Source: Acidithiobacillus sp. (lineage in GTDB: Bacteria; Pseudomonadota; Gammaproteobacteria; Acidithiobacillales; Acidithiobacillaceae). Taken from it: a stretch of 52,509 nucleotides of DNA. This document shows, piece after piece, positions 8,264-16,295 of this stretch; position 1 is the stretch's first letter; each line of letters opens with the position of its first letter. The stretch is from positions 1 to 52,509 of the forward strand of contig JAPTWR010000143.1 of assembly GCA_028065135.1 (NCBI GenBank), given 5' to 3'. The notes beneath the pieces were generated by a model. That model searched no databases. It had not been told where the DNA came from and was given only the letters and a program-made list of their open reading frames with translations. The position numbers and the translations under genes were made by a program.

Positions 8264-9586
8264 TTAAATCCTGATGTTTTCCTTTCGCTTTTTGTATGCG
8301 GCCCAAGAACGTCCGAGGTGCCGTATCGACATCAGATAATAGACCATCTTGAAGAACCGTAATGAGGTCCAAATCGGTGTTTTATTAAAAATATCTCCTG
8401 CAAGAACGGATAGCACGGCCTCTTTGGTGCGTGCCGGATTGCCCGGATACATGAACATATCGCGCAGGGCGGGCTGTGTAATGCGATAAATGTACCAGGA
8501 GAACACCTTCCCCCCGTGCCGGCTTTTCCGGTCAAAGTGACGCAACGCGGCGGCGGCACGTCGCGGTTGCCGCAGGCAAATATCAATAGTATCGGCACCG
8601 ATAAAAGCGCTTTGCATCGCGAGCATGACGCCCGACGAAAAGACCGGATCGTAAAATGCGAATGCATCCCCTAACATGAGGAAGCTTTCCCCATGGGTTT
8701 GCGCGCAGATATAGGCGTAATTGCCAGTAGCTTCGACATCGGTCACGCGCCGTGCGTCTGCTAATCGCATTGCCAGCTCGGGAGACATGGCGATAGTATC
8801 CGCAAAAAAATCTTCCACGGGTTTCTTTCGCGTTTTTAGATAAGAGGGCCATACCACCGCTCCCACGCTGGTGGTTCCATCGGCTAACGGGATGAACCAG
8901 AACCATCCGTGTTCAAACCAGAATAGCGAAATATGCCCCTCTTCGCTGGCAGGGAGGCGATGTGCCCCACGGAAATGCGCATAAAGGGCGGAACTGTTAT
9001 GTTTCGGGTTATTCCGCTTGATCTTGAAGCATGTCCCGAGAAATGTATCTCTACCGGATGCATCAACCAGGAAGCGTGCTTTCCATGTTTCTGTCGATCC
9101 ATCCTCGCGGAGGGCGTGAACTATGGCACCTTTCTCGTGCGGTAAAAATTCAACCGACCGGGCCCGGCATCCCTCAATCGTCGTCGCGCCTTTTTTGCGC
9201 GCATTGCGAAACAGAATATCATCGAAGTCTGCGCGTCTGACCTGATAGGCCATGGGCATGGACTTGTCCCATGCATCGGCAAATAAGAAGGTTTCTCTTT
9301 TCTTTGCATGGTAGGGCGAGTTGAATTCTGCACCCCACTTTTTCATCCCGATCTGATCTACCTCCTGGGCAACACCCAATTGCTGCAGCAGCGGTAAATT
9401 GGCGGGGAGCAGGGACTCACCTATATGAAATCTTGGATGATGTGCTTTTTCTAGTATGGTGATTCGGTGGCCGCGCTCGGCGAGCAGCGCACCGATCGTC
9501 GAGCCTGCCGGTCCGCCACCTATAACCAGAACGTCGCATTCGTGTGTCGCAGGATCTGCGTTTGATATCTGTTGTTCTCTGGTCAT
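8264..9586 (-). CDS. FAD-dependent halogenase-like monooxygenase
   Basis: A 440-residue flavoprotein of the tryptophan-halogenase/geranylgeranyl-reductase superfamily. The FAD-binding GGGPAG is at residues 23-28, the GDAFAFYDPVFSSG FAD-contact segment lies about two thirds along, and the signature WxWxIP of flavin-dependent halogenases is present as WFWFIP (228-233). A lysine pair in GMKKWGAEF (82-83) sits where these enzymes often carry the conserved region around the active lysine. The ATG at 9586 has GGAGGA upstream. Xanthomonadins are brominated, so halogenation of the aryl head is a reasonable guess; epoxidation or reduction is possible. Confidence 0.82.
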   Translation of the reverse strand: MTREQQISNADPATHECDVLVIGGGPAGSTIGALLAERGHRITILEKAHHPRFHIGESLLPANLPLLQQLGVAQEVDQIGMKKWGAEFNSPYHAKKRETFLFADAWDKSMPMAYQVRRADFDDILFRNARKKGATTIEGCRARSVEFLPHEKGAIVHALREDGSTETWKARFLVDASGRDTFLGTCFKIKRNNPKHNSSALYAHFRGAHRLPASEEGHISLFWFEHGWFWFIPLADGTTSVGAVVWPSYLKTRKKPVEDFFADTIAMSPELAMRLADARRVTDVEATGNYAYICAQTHGESFLMLGDAFAFYDPVFSSGVMLAMQSAFIGADTIDICLRQPRRAAAALRHFDRKSRHGGKVFSWYIYRITQPALRDMFMYPGNPARTKEAVLSVLAGDIFNKTPIWTSLRFFKMVYYLMSIRHLGRSWAAYKKRKENIRI

Positions 9587-9637
9587 CCGTCGTTCCTCCA
9601 GTGGAGCTTTCTATGAAGGCTACACTGACTTAATTAG

Positions 9638-10420
9638 TTAGCTCGGCGCATTGGTCGATGATGTGTGATCACCGCAAGCACCTGTAACGGTGTGCTTGTA
9701 TATTTGTGGAAGTGCTTTGATATCATTGAATATCATGGCTAAAGACACGCTACGTAGTTCTTTATGGCTACACAGCTCTAGTAGTCTGGGCAACACAACC
9801 AGCCCCAGCTTGTTATCATGCAACAATAGTATGTCTCCGGCGGCCAGGTTGCGGCTGAGGCGGCGGAGCACGGTGTCTGGATTTCGAGATGTTGTGTCGT
9901 AACCACGACGAGTCCACGCGACGTGGTGCAGACCGAGGCGCCGTAATACCCCGCCCAAGAATGGACTGCGAAAGCCAAAAGGCGCGCGGAAGAAACGCGG
10001 TGCTGTCCCATGCGTCGCATCTTCGATGGCTTTTTGTGCTTTAACAATGTCGTTCGCTAATGCAGTTGGGCCGCTGAACGCGAAAAGCATGTTGTGGCGA
10101 TAACTGTGATTTTCTACGCTATGGCCACGCCGAAGTATTTCGGCGACTAAATCCGGGTGCGCAGCAACTTTCTCACCGATGCAAAAAAAGGTGGCTTTGG
10201 CGTTATGCAGGTCTAGCTGATCCAGTATTTGAGTGGTTATTTCTTCATGTGGTCCATCGTCGAAGGTGAGGGCAATCTCGCGACGTGCGACAGCGGTTTG
10301 AGGCAGACGGACTAAATTCGGGCTGATCAATTTGCAGCGTGGACAAAGGACGAGCATGGCAAGCACGACCTGGCTGAATATTATACTTGCCAAAATGTAT
10401 AGTGTGATCGTTTCTAGCAT
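9638..10420 (-). CDS. Polysaccharide deacetylase (NodB/CE4 domain)
   Basis: A 260-residue protein with an N-terminal membrane segment (residues about 5-25) and a NodB homology domain. Motif 1 TFDDGPH supplies the catalytic base and a metal-binding aspartate; motif 2 NHSYRH supplies metal-binding histidines; RAPFGFRSP is motif 3 and LLLHDN a late motif. It would remove N-acetyl groups from an envelope glycan at the outer face of the inner membrane. It precedes the monooxygenase gene by 51 bases on the same strand and probably heads the minus-strand pigment transcript. No strong ribosome binding site is seen before ATG 10420. Confidence 0.85.
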   Translation of the reverse strand: MLETITLYILASIIFSQVVLAMLVLCPRCKLISPNLVRLPQTAVARREIALTFDDGPHEEITTQILDQLDLHNAKATFFCIGEKVAAHPDLVAEILRRGHSVENHSYRHNMLFAFSGPTALANDIVKAQKAIEDATHGTAPRFFRAPFGFRSPFLGGVLRRLGLHHVAWTRRGYDTTSRNPDTVLRRLSRNLAAGDILLLHDNKLGLVVLPRLLELCSHKELRSVSLAMIFNDIKALPQIYKHTVTGACGDHTSSTNAPS

Positions 10421-10683
10421 GAGTTGATATATTCTCTTTGTCGACTCTGTGAGTTATTGTAACGACAGATTATCTCTCTTTCAGTAAGGAGTCACTCATT
10501 GCGTCCAGTCGGCACTCAGCGTCGTGTCGCCGCGGCCCCCCATGGTGCCTTGCCGGGGGCGGTACAGTGGTCACCAAAGCGCGGGTATTGTGCCTCATAT
10601 TTTAGATATTGCGGTAATAGCGGTGTACTTTTTTCTGAATGCGCCAAAATGCCTCGTTCTGTGCGCTTTCTATCAGCGGAAAT

Positions 10684-10697
10684 CTTGTTTAAACAAG
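10684..10697. repeat. Perfect 14-base palindrome
   Basis: CTTGTTTAAACAAG reads the same on both strands. It is central in a gap without genes, with the minus-strand pigment operon on one side and sspB on the other. Its symmetry suits a dimeric regulator, but no function is shown. Confidence 0.35.
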
Positions 10698-10772
10698 TGG
10701 ATAAGTTATATTGGACTGAAGTTTGACAGCGGCGTGCACTTGCCTGATCCCACCGTCGGTATCTGAACAATC

Positions 10773-10800
10773 TTGAGAATTCCGAAAAATCGGCTATAAA
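10773..10800 (+). promoter_or_regulatory. Sigma70-type promoter of sspB
   Basis: TTGAGA (10773-10778) and TATAAA (10795-10800) are separated by 16 bases. Transcription would start near 10807, giving a leader of about 95 bases that includes a six-base-pair hairpin (GCAGCG at 10824, CGCTGC at 10838) before the sspB start. Confidence 0.5.
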
Positions 10801-10901
10801 CTGGTTCATGGATGATTTTTAACGCAGCGGCGACAGGCGCTGCCCTTGTGTCTGTTGCCTGCGCGGGTTATATGGCTGGATGCTGATGATGGAGAACAAA
10901 A

Positions 10902-11318
10902 TTGTTACCTGAAAGTGCTAAGTCCTATCTGCTCAATGCCGTCTATCAGTGGTGTGTGGACCAGGGTTATACCCCGTATATCCTGGTGGTTGTGGCTTAT
11001 CCGGGGGTGTCTGTTCCGAGTGGCTACGAAAAGGATGGACGGATGATTCTTGATGTTTCGCCGCGCGCTTGCCACAGTCTCAATATGGCGGATGACTGGA
11101 TTACCTTTAACGCCCGCTTTGGTGGGGTCGCCCGCATGGTAGATGTACCGATGGCGGCTGTGGCGGCGATTTACGCCGCGGAGACACAGGAGGGGATGGG
11201 CTTTGCCGATCCCGAAATTCCAACCACACCGCCGTCGTCCCCAGAGGGCGGCGGTGTGGAGAGCACGGACAAACCCATAGGCAAGTCCGAGCGCCCTTCA
11301 CTGCGGGTGGTGAAATAG
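10902..11318 (+). CDS. sspB: ClpXP protease specificity-enhancing factor SspB
   Basis: A 138-residue adaptor that binds SsrA-tagged stalled translation products and delivers them to ClpXP. The SspB core is clear: LLNAVYQWCVDQG, TPYILVVV, VSPRA, FNARFGG and VPMAAVAAIYA, followed by a flexible Pro/Ser/acid-rich tail that ends in the short basic LRVVK patch, the usual ClpX-docking region. The start is TTG at 10902, with GGAGAA seven bases upstream. The transglycosylase gene overlaps its stop. It is not linked to sspA (39.6 kb here), unlike many proteobacteria. Confidence 0.92.
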   Translation: MLPESAKSYLLNAVYQWCVDQGYTPYILVVVAYPGVSVPSGYEKDGRMILDVSPRACHSLNMADDWITFNARFGGVARMVDVPMAAVAAIYAAETQEGMGFADPEIPTTPPSSPEGGGVESTDKPIGKSERPSLRVVK

Positions 11319-11983
11319 TGAGGCCTGGCCTGCTGCTCGGCACGATGCTGCTCCTTTGTGGAAGCACGGCGGAGGCCAATATTTATGCGTATACCGATAG
11401 CAGTGGGGTAGTGCATTTGACCAATGTGCCTGGCGGGAATGACAGGTACCGGATGGTTATGCGAACGCCGAAAATGGCGGTAGCCATGGCGCGCGCAGAT
11501 TTTAACCAGGTGGCCAGGGCGCATTATCAGGCACTGATTCGGGCGGCGGCTAGCCGTTATGGAGTCAGTCCGGCGCTGGTTAACGCCGTGATTAGCGCCG
11601 AGTCCGGTTATAATGCGGGGGCGGTTTCACCCAAAGGAGCGGTCGGGCTGATGCAACTCATTCCGGCAACGGCGGATCGTTTCGGGGTGGCCAACTCCTT
11701 CAGCCCGGCTGACAACATCAATGGTGGCACGGCGTATCTGGCCCATCTGCTGCGGGTATTTAGTGGTGACCTGAAACTGGCCGTAGCCGCCTACAACGCG
11801 GGATCGAAGGCCGTGATCCAGGCGGGTTATCATATCCCGCCTTTTGCGGAAACCCAGGCATATGTGCCGCGGGTACTCGCTTATTATCGGCAGTACCTGA
11901 ATAGCGGCGGCAAGGCGGGCGGTCTGAATCCGCAAGCGGTGGCGCAAGCCGCCCCGCAGCTTATTCAGGTATCTAATCCGTAG
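11318..11983 (+). CDS. Lytic transglycosylase with DUF4124-like N-terminus
   Basis: A 221-residue exported enzyme that cleaves peptidoglycan glycan strands to 1,6-anhydro products. It begins with a signal peptide (about residues 1-20, ending STAEA), then a short DUF4124-type segment (YAYTDSSGVVHLTN), then an SLT/goose-lysozyme domain: SAESGYN with the catalytic glutamate, SPKGAVGLMQLIP, NINGGTAYL and AAYNAG. The GTG start overlaps the sspB stop. The final 19 bases overlap the convergent fis gene. Family assignment is firm; the particular MltC/Slt role is not known. Confidence 0.88.
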   Translation: MRPGLLLGTMLLLCGSTAEANIYAYTDSSGVVHLTNVPGGNDRYRMVMRTPKMAVAMARADFNQVARAHYQALIRAAASRYGVSPALVNAVISAESGYNAGAVSPKGAVGLMQLIPATADRFGVANSFSPADNINGGTAYLAHLLRVFSGDLKLAVAAYNAGSKAVIQAGYHIPPFAETQAYVPRVLAYYRQYLNSGGKAGGLNPQAVAQAAPQLIQVSNP

Positions 11984-12207
11984 GCTTGTAGTTTTTTACG
12001 CAAGGTGTTGCGATTAATGCCTAACCACTGGGCAGCCGTGCCGCGTTGCCCGCTACAGTGCTGCAGCGTGTTGGCAAGCAGTGCGCGCTCCACTTCGCCT
12101 ATTATCATCGCATGCAAATTACCGGGTACCTCGCCCTGCAAATCCGCCAAATAGCGGTCCATGACTGCGGTCACACAATCGCTCAACGATAGGTTCGTGG
12201 TTTCCAT
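11965..12207 (-). CDS. fis: Fis-family DNA-binding protein
   Basis: An 80-residue nucleoid-associated regulator. The C-terminal helix-turn-helix of Fis/NtrC type is clear (AAQWLGINRNTLRKKLQAYGL), preceded by a dimerisation region. Length is slightly short of the E. coli protein (98). It is the last gene of the aroQ-accB-accC-prmA-zinc-ribbon-fis run, 12 bases after the zinc-ribbon protein gene, and its 3' end overlaps the transglycosylase gene. In many gamma-proteobacteria fis follows dusB; here it follows prmA as in several beta-proteobacteria. Confidence 0.88.
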   Translation of the reverse strand: METTNLSLSDCVTAVMDRYLADLQGEVPGNLHAMIIGEVERALLANTLQHCSGQRGTAAQWLGINRNTLRKKLQAYGLDT

Positions 12208-12219
12208 GGCCAGCCCTGC

Positions 12220-12858
12220 TCAGGGGCGACTGAGGAGCGTGACCTGGTAACCGGCTGCGGTCGTTAATGCGGGGCTGCTGAGTGTAAATGGTACCGCAGT
12301 GCCGGGAACAAACCCGGAGCGGGCATGGAATGCGCCGCTCAGGTATTGAGCGGCGGTAAACTGCAGATGCGCTATCGGTGCACCGTAGACATTGCTGAGG
12401 GTGACTTCGATCACCGGGTAGGCCTGGACTTTGTTGGCCACATTTTCGATGTTGCCGGTGATGCGCGCCAGATGCTTCCCCGCCTGGGTAACCTGACTGT
12501 TTAAAATACGGATCTCTTTGTTAGGACCCGGCCACGGGATGGTGACACCCAATTGTTCGGCGCTACTCAGTAATATGCGGCGCACTGGCGCACTGGTGGC
12601 GGCGTAACTATAACTGCGTGTCCACCAAAGTGCCTGCCCAATCAGGGCGATAATCAGCAGGGTAATGGTCAGGATGAGCAGAAGTTTACCCAGAAAGCGC
12701 CCCAGGCTGCTACCGGAACGCGTATCCTCTGCGGCGATATCAAAATGGAAGATTTGCTGGCAGACGCTGCATTTCGCTTGATAGTGATGCTCGCGCAACG
12801 CGTTGTTATCGGTGGCGAAGGTCGATTCACAGCGGGGGCAGATGATTTCCATGGTCAT
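12220..12858 (-). CDS. Zinc-ribbon and DUF3426 domain membrane protein
   Basis: A 212-residue protein with an N-terminal MJ0042-type zinc ribbon (CPRCES and CSVC pairs), a transmembrane helix at about residues 57-80, and a C-terminal domain of DUF3426 type that would lie in the periplasm. Function is unknown in the family. The gene overlaps the prmA stop by 4 bases and stands in the conserved prmA-DUF3426-fis order. Confidence 0.85.
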   Translation of the reverse strand: MTMEIICPRCESTFATDNNALREHHYQAKCSVCQQIFHFDIAAEDTRSGSSLGRFLGKLLLILTITLLIIALIGQALWWTRSYSYAATSAPVRRILLSSAEQLGVTIPWPGPNKEIRILNSQVTQAGKHLARITGNIENVANKVQAYPVIEVTLSNVYGAPIAHLQFTAAQYLSGAFHARSGFVPGTAVPFTLSSPALTTAAGYQVTLLSRP

Positions 12859-13733
12859 ACTCCGATTTTGCGCTGGCCATAGAGGAGCGACCAGTCTTCT
12901 TCGTGTTGCGGGGCGGCGAGATCGAAATAGGGTCTATAGGCGGCGATGATCTCCGCTTCTTGACGGTGCAGGATGCCGGACAGGGCGATCCAGCCTCCGG
13001 GACGGACCGCGTCAGCCAAGGTGGCGGCGAGGGCCAACAAGGGGGCCGCCAAAATGTTGGCGATCAGAATGTCGGCCATGGGCAGGCTGGCGTTTTCCGG
13101 TAGCGCGAGTTGCAGGCCGGTACTGACACCGTTGCTTTCAGCGTTGGCGGCGGCTACCTGCAGCGCAACGGGGTCCGTATCTACGCCGAAGGCATGGTCG
13201 ACTCCCAGCAGCAGCCCGGCGATGGCCAGGATACCGGAGCCGCAACCGTAATCGATAAGGCTTTCGCCCCCGCGGATGCGCGCGTCCAGGAAACGCAGAC
13301 AGAGCGCCGTGGTGGCGTGGGCGCCGGTGCCAAAGGCCTGGCCGGGATCGAGATGCAGCACGCGAGTGGCGTCGGCAGGCGCCGTATCCCAACTGGGGGC
13401 GATCCAGAGGCGACCGAAGCAGCGTGCCGGGAAAGCAGCCTGCGTCGCCGCCACCCAGTCTTGTTCCTCCAGCGGCGTGAATTGTGCTGCGAATTGCTGC
13501 CAGTCATTGTCTCTGACCAGTCTTTGCAGAATCGCTTCATTATGGTCGTCGGCAGGAAACAATGCCTGGCACTGGCTGTTCTGCCAGATCAGGCCTTCAT
13601 CGAACACGGCTTCACTATCATCGCCCTCAAGAAAGGTGACGGCTTCTGCCCCGGCATCCAGCAATTGCGCCTCGATGGCTGCCGCGGCTGTCGCGGGGAC
13701 ACGCATGTCGAGCTGCCACCAGGCAATCTTCAT
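12855..13733 (-). CDS. prmA: Ribosomal protein L11 methyltransferase
   Basis: A 292-residue SAM-dependent methyltransferase that trimethylates ribosomal protein L11. The N-terminal substrate-recognition domain is followed by the family region [15 protein letters not shown] and the SAM-binding [12 protein letters not shown], then the [10 protein letters not shown] motif that replaces the NPPY-type motif. Length is as expected. Its start overlaps the accC stop by 4 bases, consistent with one transcript. Confidence 0.95.
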   Translation of the reverse strand: MKIAWWQLDMRVPATAAAAIEAQLLDAGAEAVTFLEGDDSEAVFDEGLIWQNSQCQALFPADDHNEAILQRLVRDNDWQQFAAQFTPLEEQDWVAATQAAFPARCFGRLWIAPSWDTAPADATRVLHLDPGQAFGTGAHATTALCLRFLDARIRGGESLIDYGCGSGILAIAGLLLGVDHAFGVDTDPVALQVAAANAESNGVSTGLQLALPENASLPMADILIANILAAPLLALAATLADAVRPGGWIALSGILHRQEAEIIAAYRPYFDLAAPQHEEDWSLLYGQRKIGV

Positions 13734-15076
13734 AGGTCGAGCAAGGCCTCCAGATAGTGGATATGCACCCCGCCTGCGGCGTACTGGGCCTCTTCCAGGA
13801 TACGCCGGTGCAGGGGGATATTGGTCTGGATACCCTCAATGGTGGTCTCGCGCAGGGCGCTGCGCATACGCATATTGGCTTCCTCGCGGTTGCCTCCGAA
13901 CGCGATGATTTTGCCGATCATGGAGTCATAGAAAGGTGGCACGCGATAACCCGCATAAATGTGACTGTCGACCCGGATGCCTGGCCCGCCGGGCGGGTGC
14001 CAGGCGGTAATTTGTCCAGGAGAGGGTACGAAACGCTCCGGGTCTTCGGCATTGATGCGGCATTCGATGGCGTGACCGCTGAGTACAACATCTTCCTGCC
14101 GAATCCCAAGAGGCAGGCCCGCTGCAATGCGGATCTGAGCCTTGATGATGTCGATGCCGGTAATCAGCTCCGTGACCGGGTGCTCGACCTGCACGCGTGT
14201 ATTCATTTCAATGAAGTAGAAGGTCTGGCTGCCCGGATCGTAGAGGAACTCGATCGTGCCGGCGCCCCGATAGCCCATATCCTCGCAGGCTCTGACTACC
14301 GAAGCGCCGATTTCAGCCCGCTGGGCGGCGCTGATGCCAGGAGCGGGGGCTTCTTCGATCACTTTTTGATGGCGGCGCTGCACCGAGCAGTCTCGTTCAC
14401 CCAGATGAACGCAATGGCCATGGGCATCGCAGAGTATCTGAAACTCGATATGGCGCGGCGTCTCCAGGAACTTTTCCATGTACAGGGTGGGGTTGCCGAA
14501 AGCCTTGCCCGCCTCTGCGCGGGTCAGATTGGCGGCGTTGATGAGGTGCGCCTCCGTATGCACTACCCGCATACCGCGCCCACCACCACCACCGGCGGCC
14601 TTGAGAATGACGGGGTAACCGATCTCGCGGGCAATGGTTTTGAGGGTTTCATTGTTGTCGGGCAAAGCTCCGTCGGAGCCCGGCACACAGGGCACTCCGG
14701 CCTTCTTCATGGCCGCTTTGGCGGCAATTTTGTCGCCCATCAGACGGATGGTTTCGGCACGCGGGCCGATAAAGGCGAAGCCACTTTTTTCGATCCGCTC
14801 GGCGAAGTCGGCATTTTCCGAAAGGAAGCCGTAGCCGGGATGAATGGCTTCGGCATCCGTTACCTCGGCGGCCGCAATCACGGCGGGAATATTCAGATAG
14901 CTTTTGTCGCTGGGCGCCGGGCCGATACACACCGACTCGTCGGCGAGTTTGACATGCAGAAGATCGCGATCAGGCTCGGAGTGGACGGCGACGGTGCGGA
15001 TGCCCAGTTCGCGGCAGGCGCGCTGAATACGCAGAGCAATCTCGCCGCGGTTGGCAATGAGGATTTTTTCAAACAT
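13730..15076 (-). CDS. accC: Biotin carboxylase subunit of acetyl-CoA carboxylase
   Basis: A 448-residue ATP-grasp enzyme that carboxylates biotin on AccB with bicarbonate and ATP, the first half-reaction of malonyl-CoA synthesis. Visible are the N-terminal [14 protein letters not shown], the glycine-rich ATP loop GGGGGRGM, and the [16 protein letters not shown] active-site segment. I chose ATG 15076 (family N-terminus) over the longer frame starting at 15133; it overlaps the accB stop by 8 bases. It feeds malonyl units to fatty acids and, in this organism, to the aryl-polyene pathway. Confidence 0.95.
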   Translation of the reverse strand: MFEKILIANRGEIALRIQRACRELGIRTVAVHSEPDRDLLHVKLADESVCIGPAPSDKSYLNIPAVIAAAEVTDAEAIHPGYGFLSENADFAERIEKSGFAFIGPRAETIRLMGDKIAAKAAMKKAGVPCVPGSDGALPDNNETLKTIAREIGYPVILKAAGGGGGRGMRVVHTEAHLINAANLTRAEAGKAFGNPTLYMEKFLETPRHIEFQILCDAHGHCVHLGERDCSVQRRHQKVIEEAPAPGISAAQRAEIGASVVRACEDMGYRGAGTIEFLYDPGSQTFYFIEMNTRVQVEHPVTELITGIDIIKAQIRIAAGLPLGIRQEDVVLSGHAIECRINAEDPERFVPSPGQITAWHPPGGPGIRVDSHIYAGYRVPPFYDSMIGKIIAFGGNREEANMRMRSALRETTIEGIQTNIPLHRRILEEAQYAAGGVHIHYLEALLDL

Positions 15077-15545
15077 CTCCATTCTCGGGAGCAATGATGA
15101 ACAGGGGTTCACCGTATTCGACGGGTTGGCCATTGCTGGCGAGGACCTTGATTACTTTTCCGGAGATGTCGGCTTCAATTTCGTTGAGCAACTTCATGGC
15201 TTCGATAATGCAGAGGGTCTGGCCCGCCTTGATAATGCTGCCTTCTTCCACAAAGGGCGAGGCTTCGGGGGAGGCGGCGCGGTAAAAGGTGCCAACCATG
15301 GGCGATTTAATCGTGGAGCCTTGAGGTGGCTGCTCAACAGCGGCGAATGTGGTCGCTACCGGTGCAGCGGTGGGCATCGCCGCAGCAACGGCCATTGGCT
15401 GAGTGCAGGTAACGGTCGGTGCCGTATGCGCAGGCGCGACGTGCCGGGTGATTCGGACTTTGTTATCGCCCTCGACCACTTCTATTTCATCAATGGCACT
15501 TTTTTCCAGCAGCTCGGCCAGGCGGCGGATGAATTGGATATCCAT
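15069..15545 (-). CDS. accB: Biotin carboxyl carrier protein of acetyl-CoA carboxylase
   Basis: A 158-residue protein with an N-terminal dimerisation segment ([11 protein letters not shown]), an Ala/Pro/Thr-rich linker (about residues 36-78) and a biotinyl domain with the biotin-accepting lysine in [11 protein letters not shown]. The thumb region expected in AccB ([22 protein letters not shown]) is present. It lies 19 bases downstream of aroQ, the usual aroQ-accB-accC order. Confidence 0.95.
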   Translation of the reverse strand: MDIQFIRRLAELLEKSAIDEIEVVEGDNKVRITRHVAPAHTAPTVTCTQPMAVAAAMPTAAPVATTFAAVEQPPQGSTIKSPMVGTFYRAASPEASPFVEEGSIIKAGQTLCIIEAMKLLNEIEADISGKVIKVLASNGQPVEYGEPLFIIAPENGDV

Positions 15546-15564
15546 GCTCTTTCCTTGGTATCAG

Positions 15565-16026
15565 TTATGAGTTGTTGCGCTTCAGGCGCCGATGAATGGC
15601 ATCCAGCGCCAGGAAATATCCATCCGCACCGAGTCCCGCGACGACGCCTTGGGCGAGATCGGAGAAATAGGAGTGTTGGCGGAACGGTTCCCGTGCATGG
15701 ATGTTGGACAAATGCACTTCAATAAAGGGAATCTGGACAGCGGCCAGAGCATCGCGCAGGGCGACGCTGGTGTGGGTGAAGGCCGCTGGGTTGATGATGA
15801 TGTATGTAACGCCCTGACGGGCCGCTTCCTGAACGGTATCGATCAGTATGTGTTCGGCGTTGCTCTGCAGGCTGCGCAGTCGCCAGCCCCATCCCTGCGC
15901 GCGCGTCTGCAGCCCGGCCTCGATCTCAGCGAGGGTAGCCCGCCCATAATGGTCGGGCTCACGGCTACCCAGCAGGTTCAGGTTCGGTCCATGCAGTACA
16001 AGGATATGAGGAGATGATCCAGTCAT
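15565..16026 (-). CDS. aroQ: 3-dehydroquinate dehydratase, type II
   Basis: A 153-residue dodecamer-forming enzyme that dehydrates 3-dehydroquinate to 3-dehydroshikimate, the third step to chorismate. Family blocks are [17 protein letters not shown] with the catalytic arginine and tyrosine, [15 protein letters not shown], and [13 protein letters not shown]. Chorismate is the substrate of the chorismatase in the pigment cluster, so this housekeeping gene lies on the path to that pigment. A TATACT lies about 30 bases upstream of the start on this strand but lacks a good -35. Confidence 0.95.
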   Translation of the reverse strand: MTGSSPHILVLHGPNLNLLGSREPDHYGRATLAEIEAGLQTRAQGWGWRLRSLQSNAEHILIDTVQEAARQGVTYIIINPAAFTHTSVALRDALAAVQIPFIEVHLSNIHAREPFRQHSYFSDLAQGVVAGLGADGYFLALDAIHRRLKRNNS

Positions 16027-16295
16027 GGCTTCCGCGTAACGCTAAGTATATCCGCAAAGTCTGCCGCAAATGGCCGGATAAATCTAGGTCATTCGTGCCT
16101 GGGGCGGCGACCGGGGGAAATAAATGGGGCCATCGCCCAAGGCGGGGATTTGGCGTAGAATACCGCGGGTGTATGTGAAGCTTCGCGGATTTTGCCGCAA
16201 TGCCTGGGGCGGCGCGCAACTTTCGTCAAATGGGTGGAAAGACTGAGATGTCCAGGCACCCATTATTGAAAACGCCAGAGAGAGGTGTGTTTGTT

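Larger units (their letters stand above)
10421..10901. other. Long intergenic region at the junction of accessory and core DNA
   Basis: About 480 bases between the deacetylase start and sspB. A plus-strand TTG ORF of 75 codons (10499-10726) has an AAGGAG seven bases before it, but the translation looks non-protein-like (many Cys, Arg and Pro, no recognisable motif), so I do not call it. A perfect 14-base palindrome is at 10684-10697 and the sspB promoter at 10773-10800. sspB commonly follows sspA; here sspA is far away, so this gap may mark a rearrangement or island edge. Confidence 0.4.

Noticed and set aside
10499..10726. 75-codon TTG ORF with an AAGGAG before it
   Set aside because: The ribosome binding site is good, but the product is rich in Cys, Arg and Pro without any recognisable pattern, and overlapping frames look no better. 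Not enough to call.
13757..15097. 446-codon frame antisense to accC
   Set aside because: Its translation has no family features and it lies entirely over the conserved accC gene; high GC with biased third positions keeps antisense frames open.
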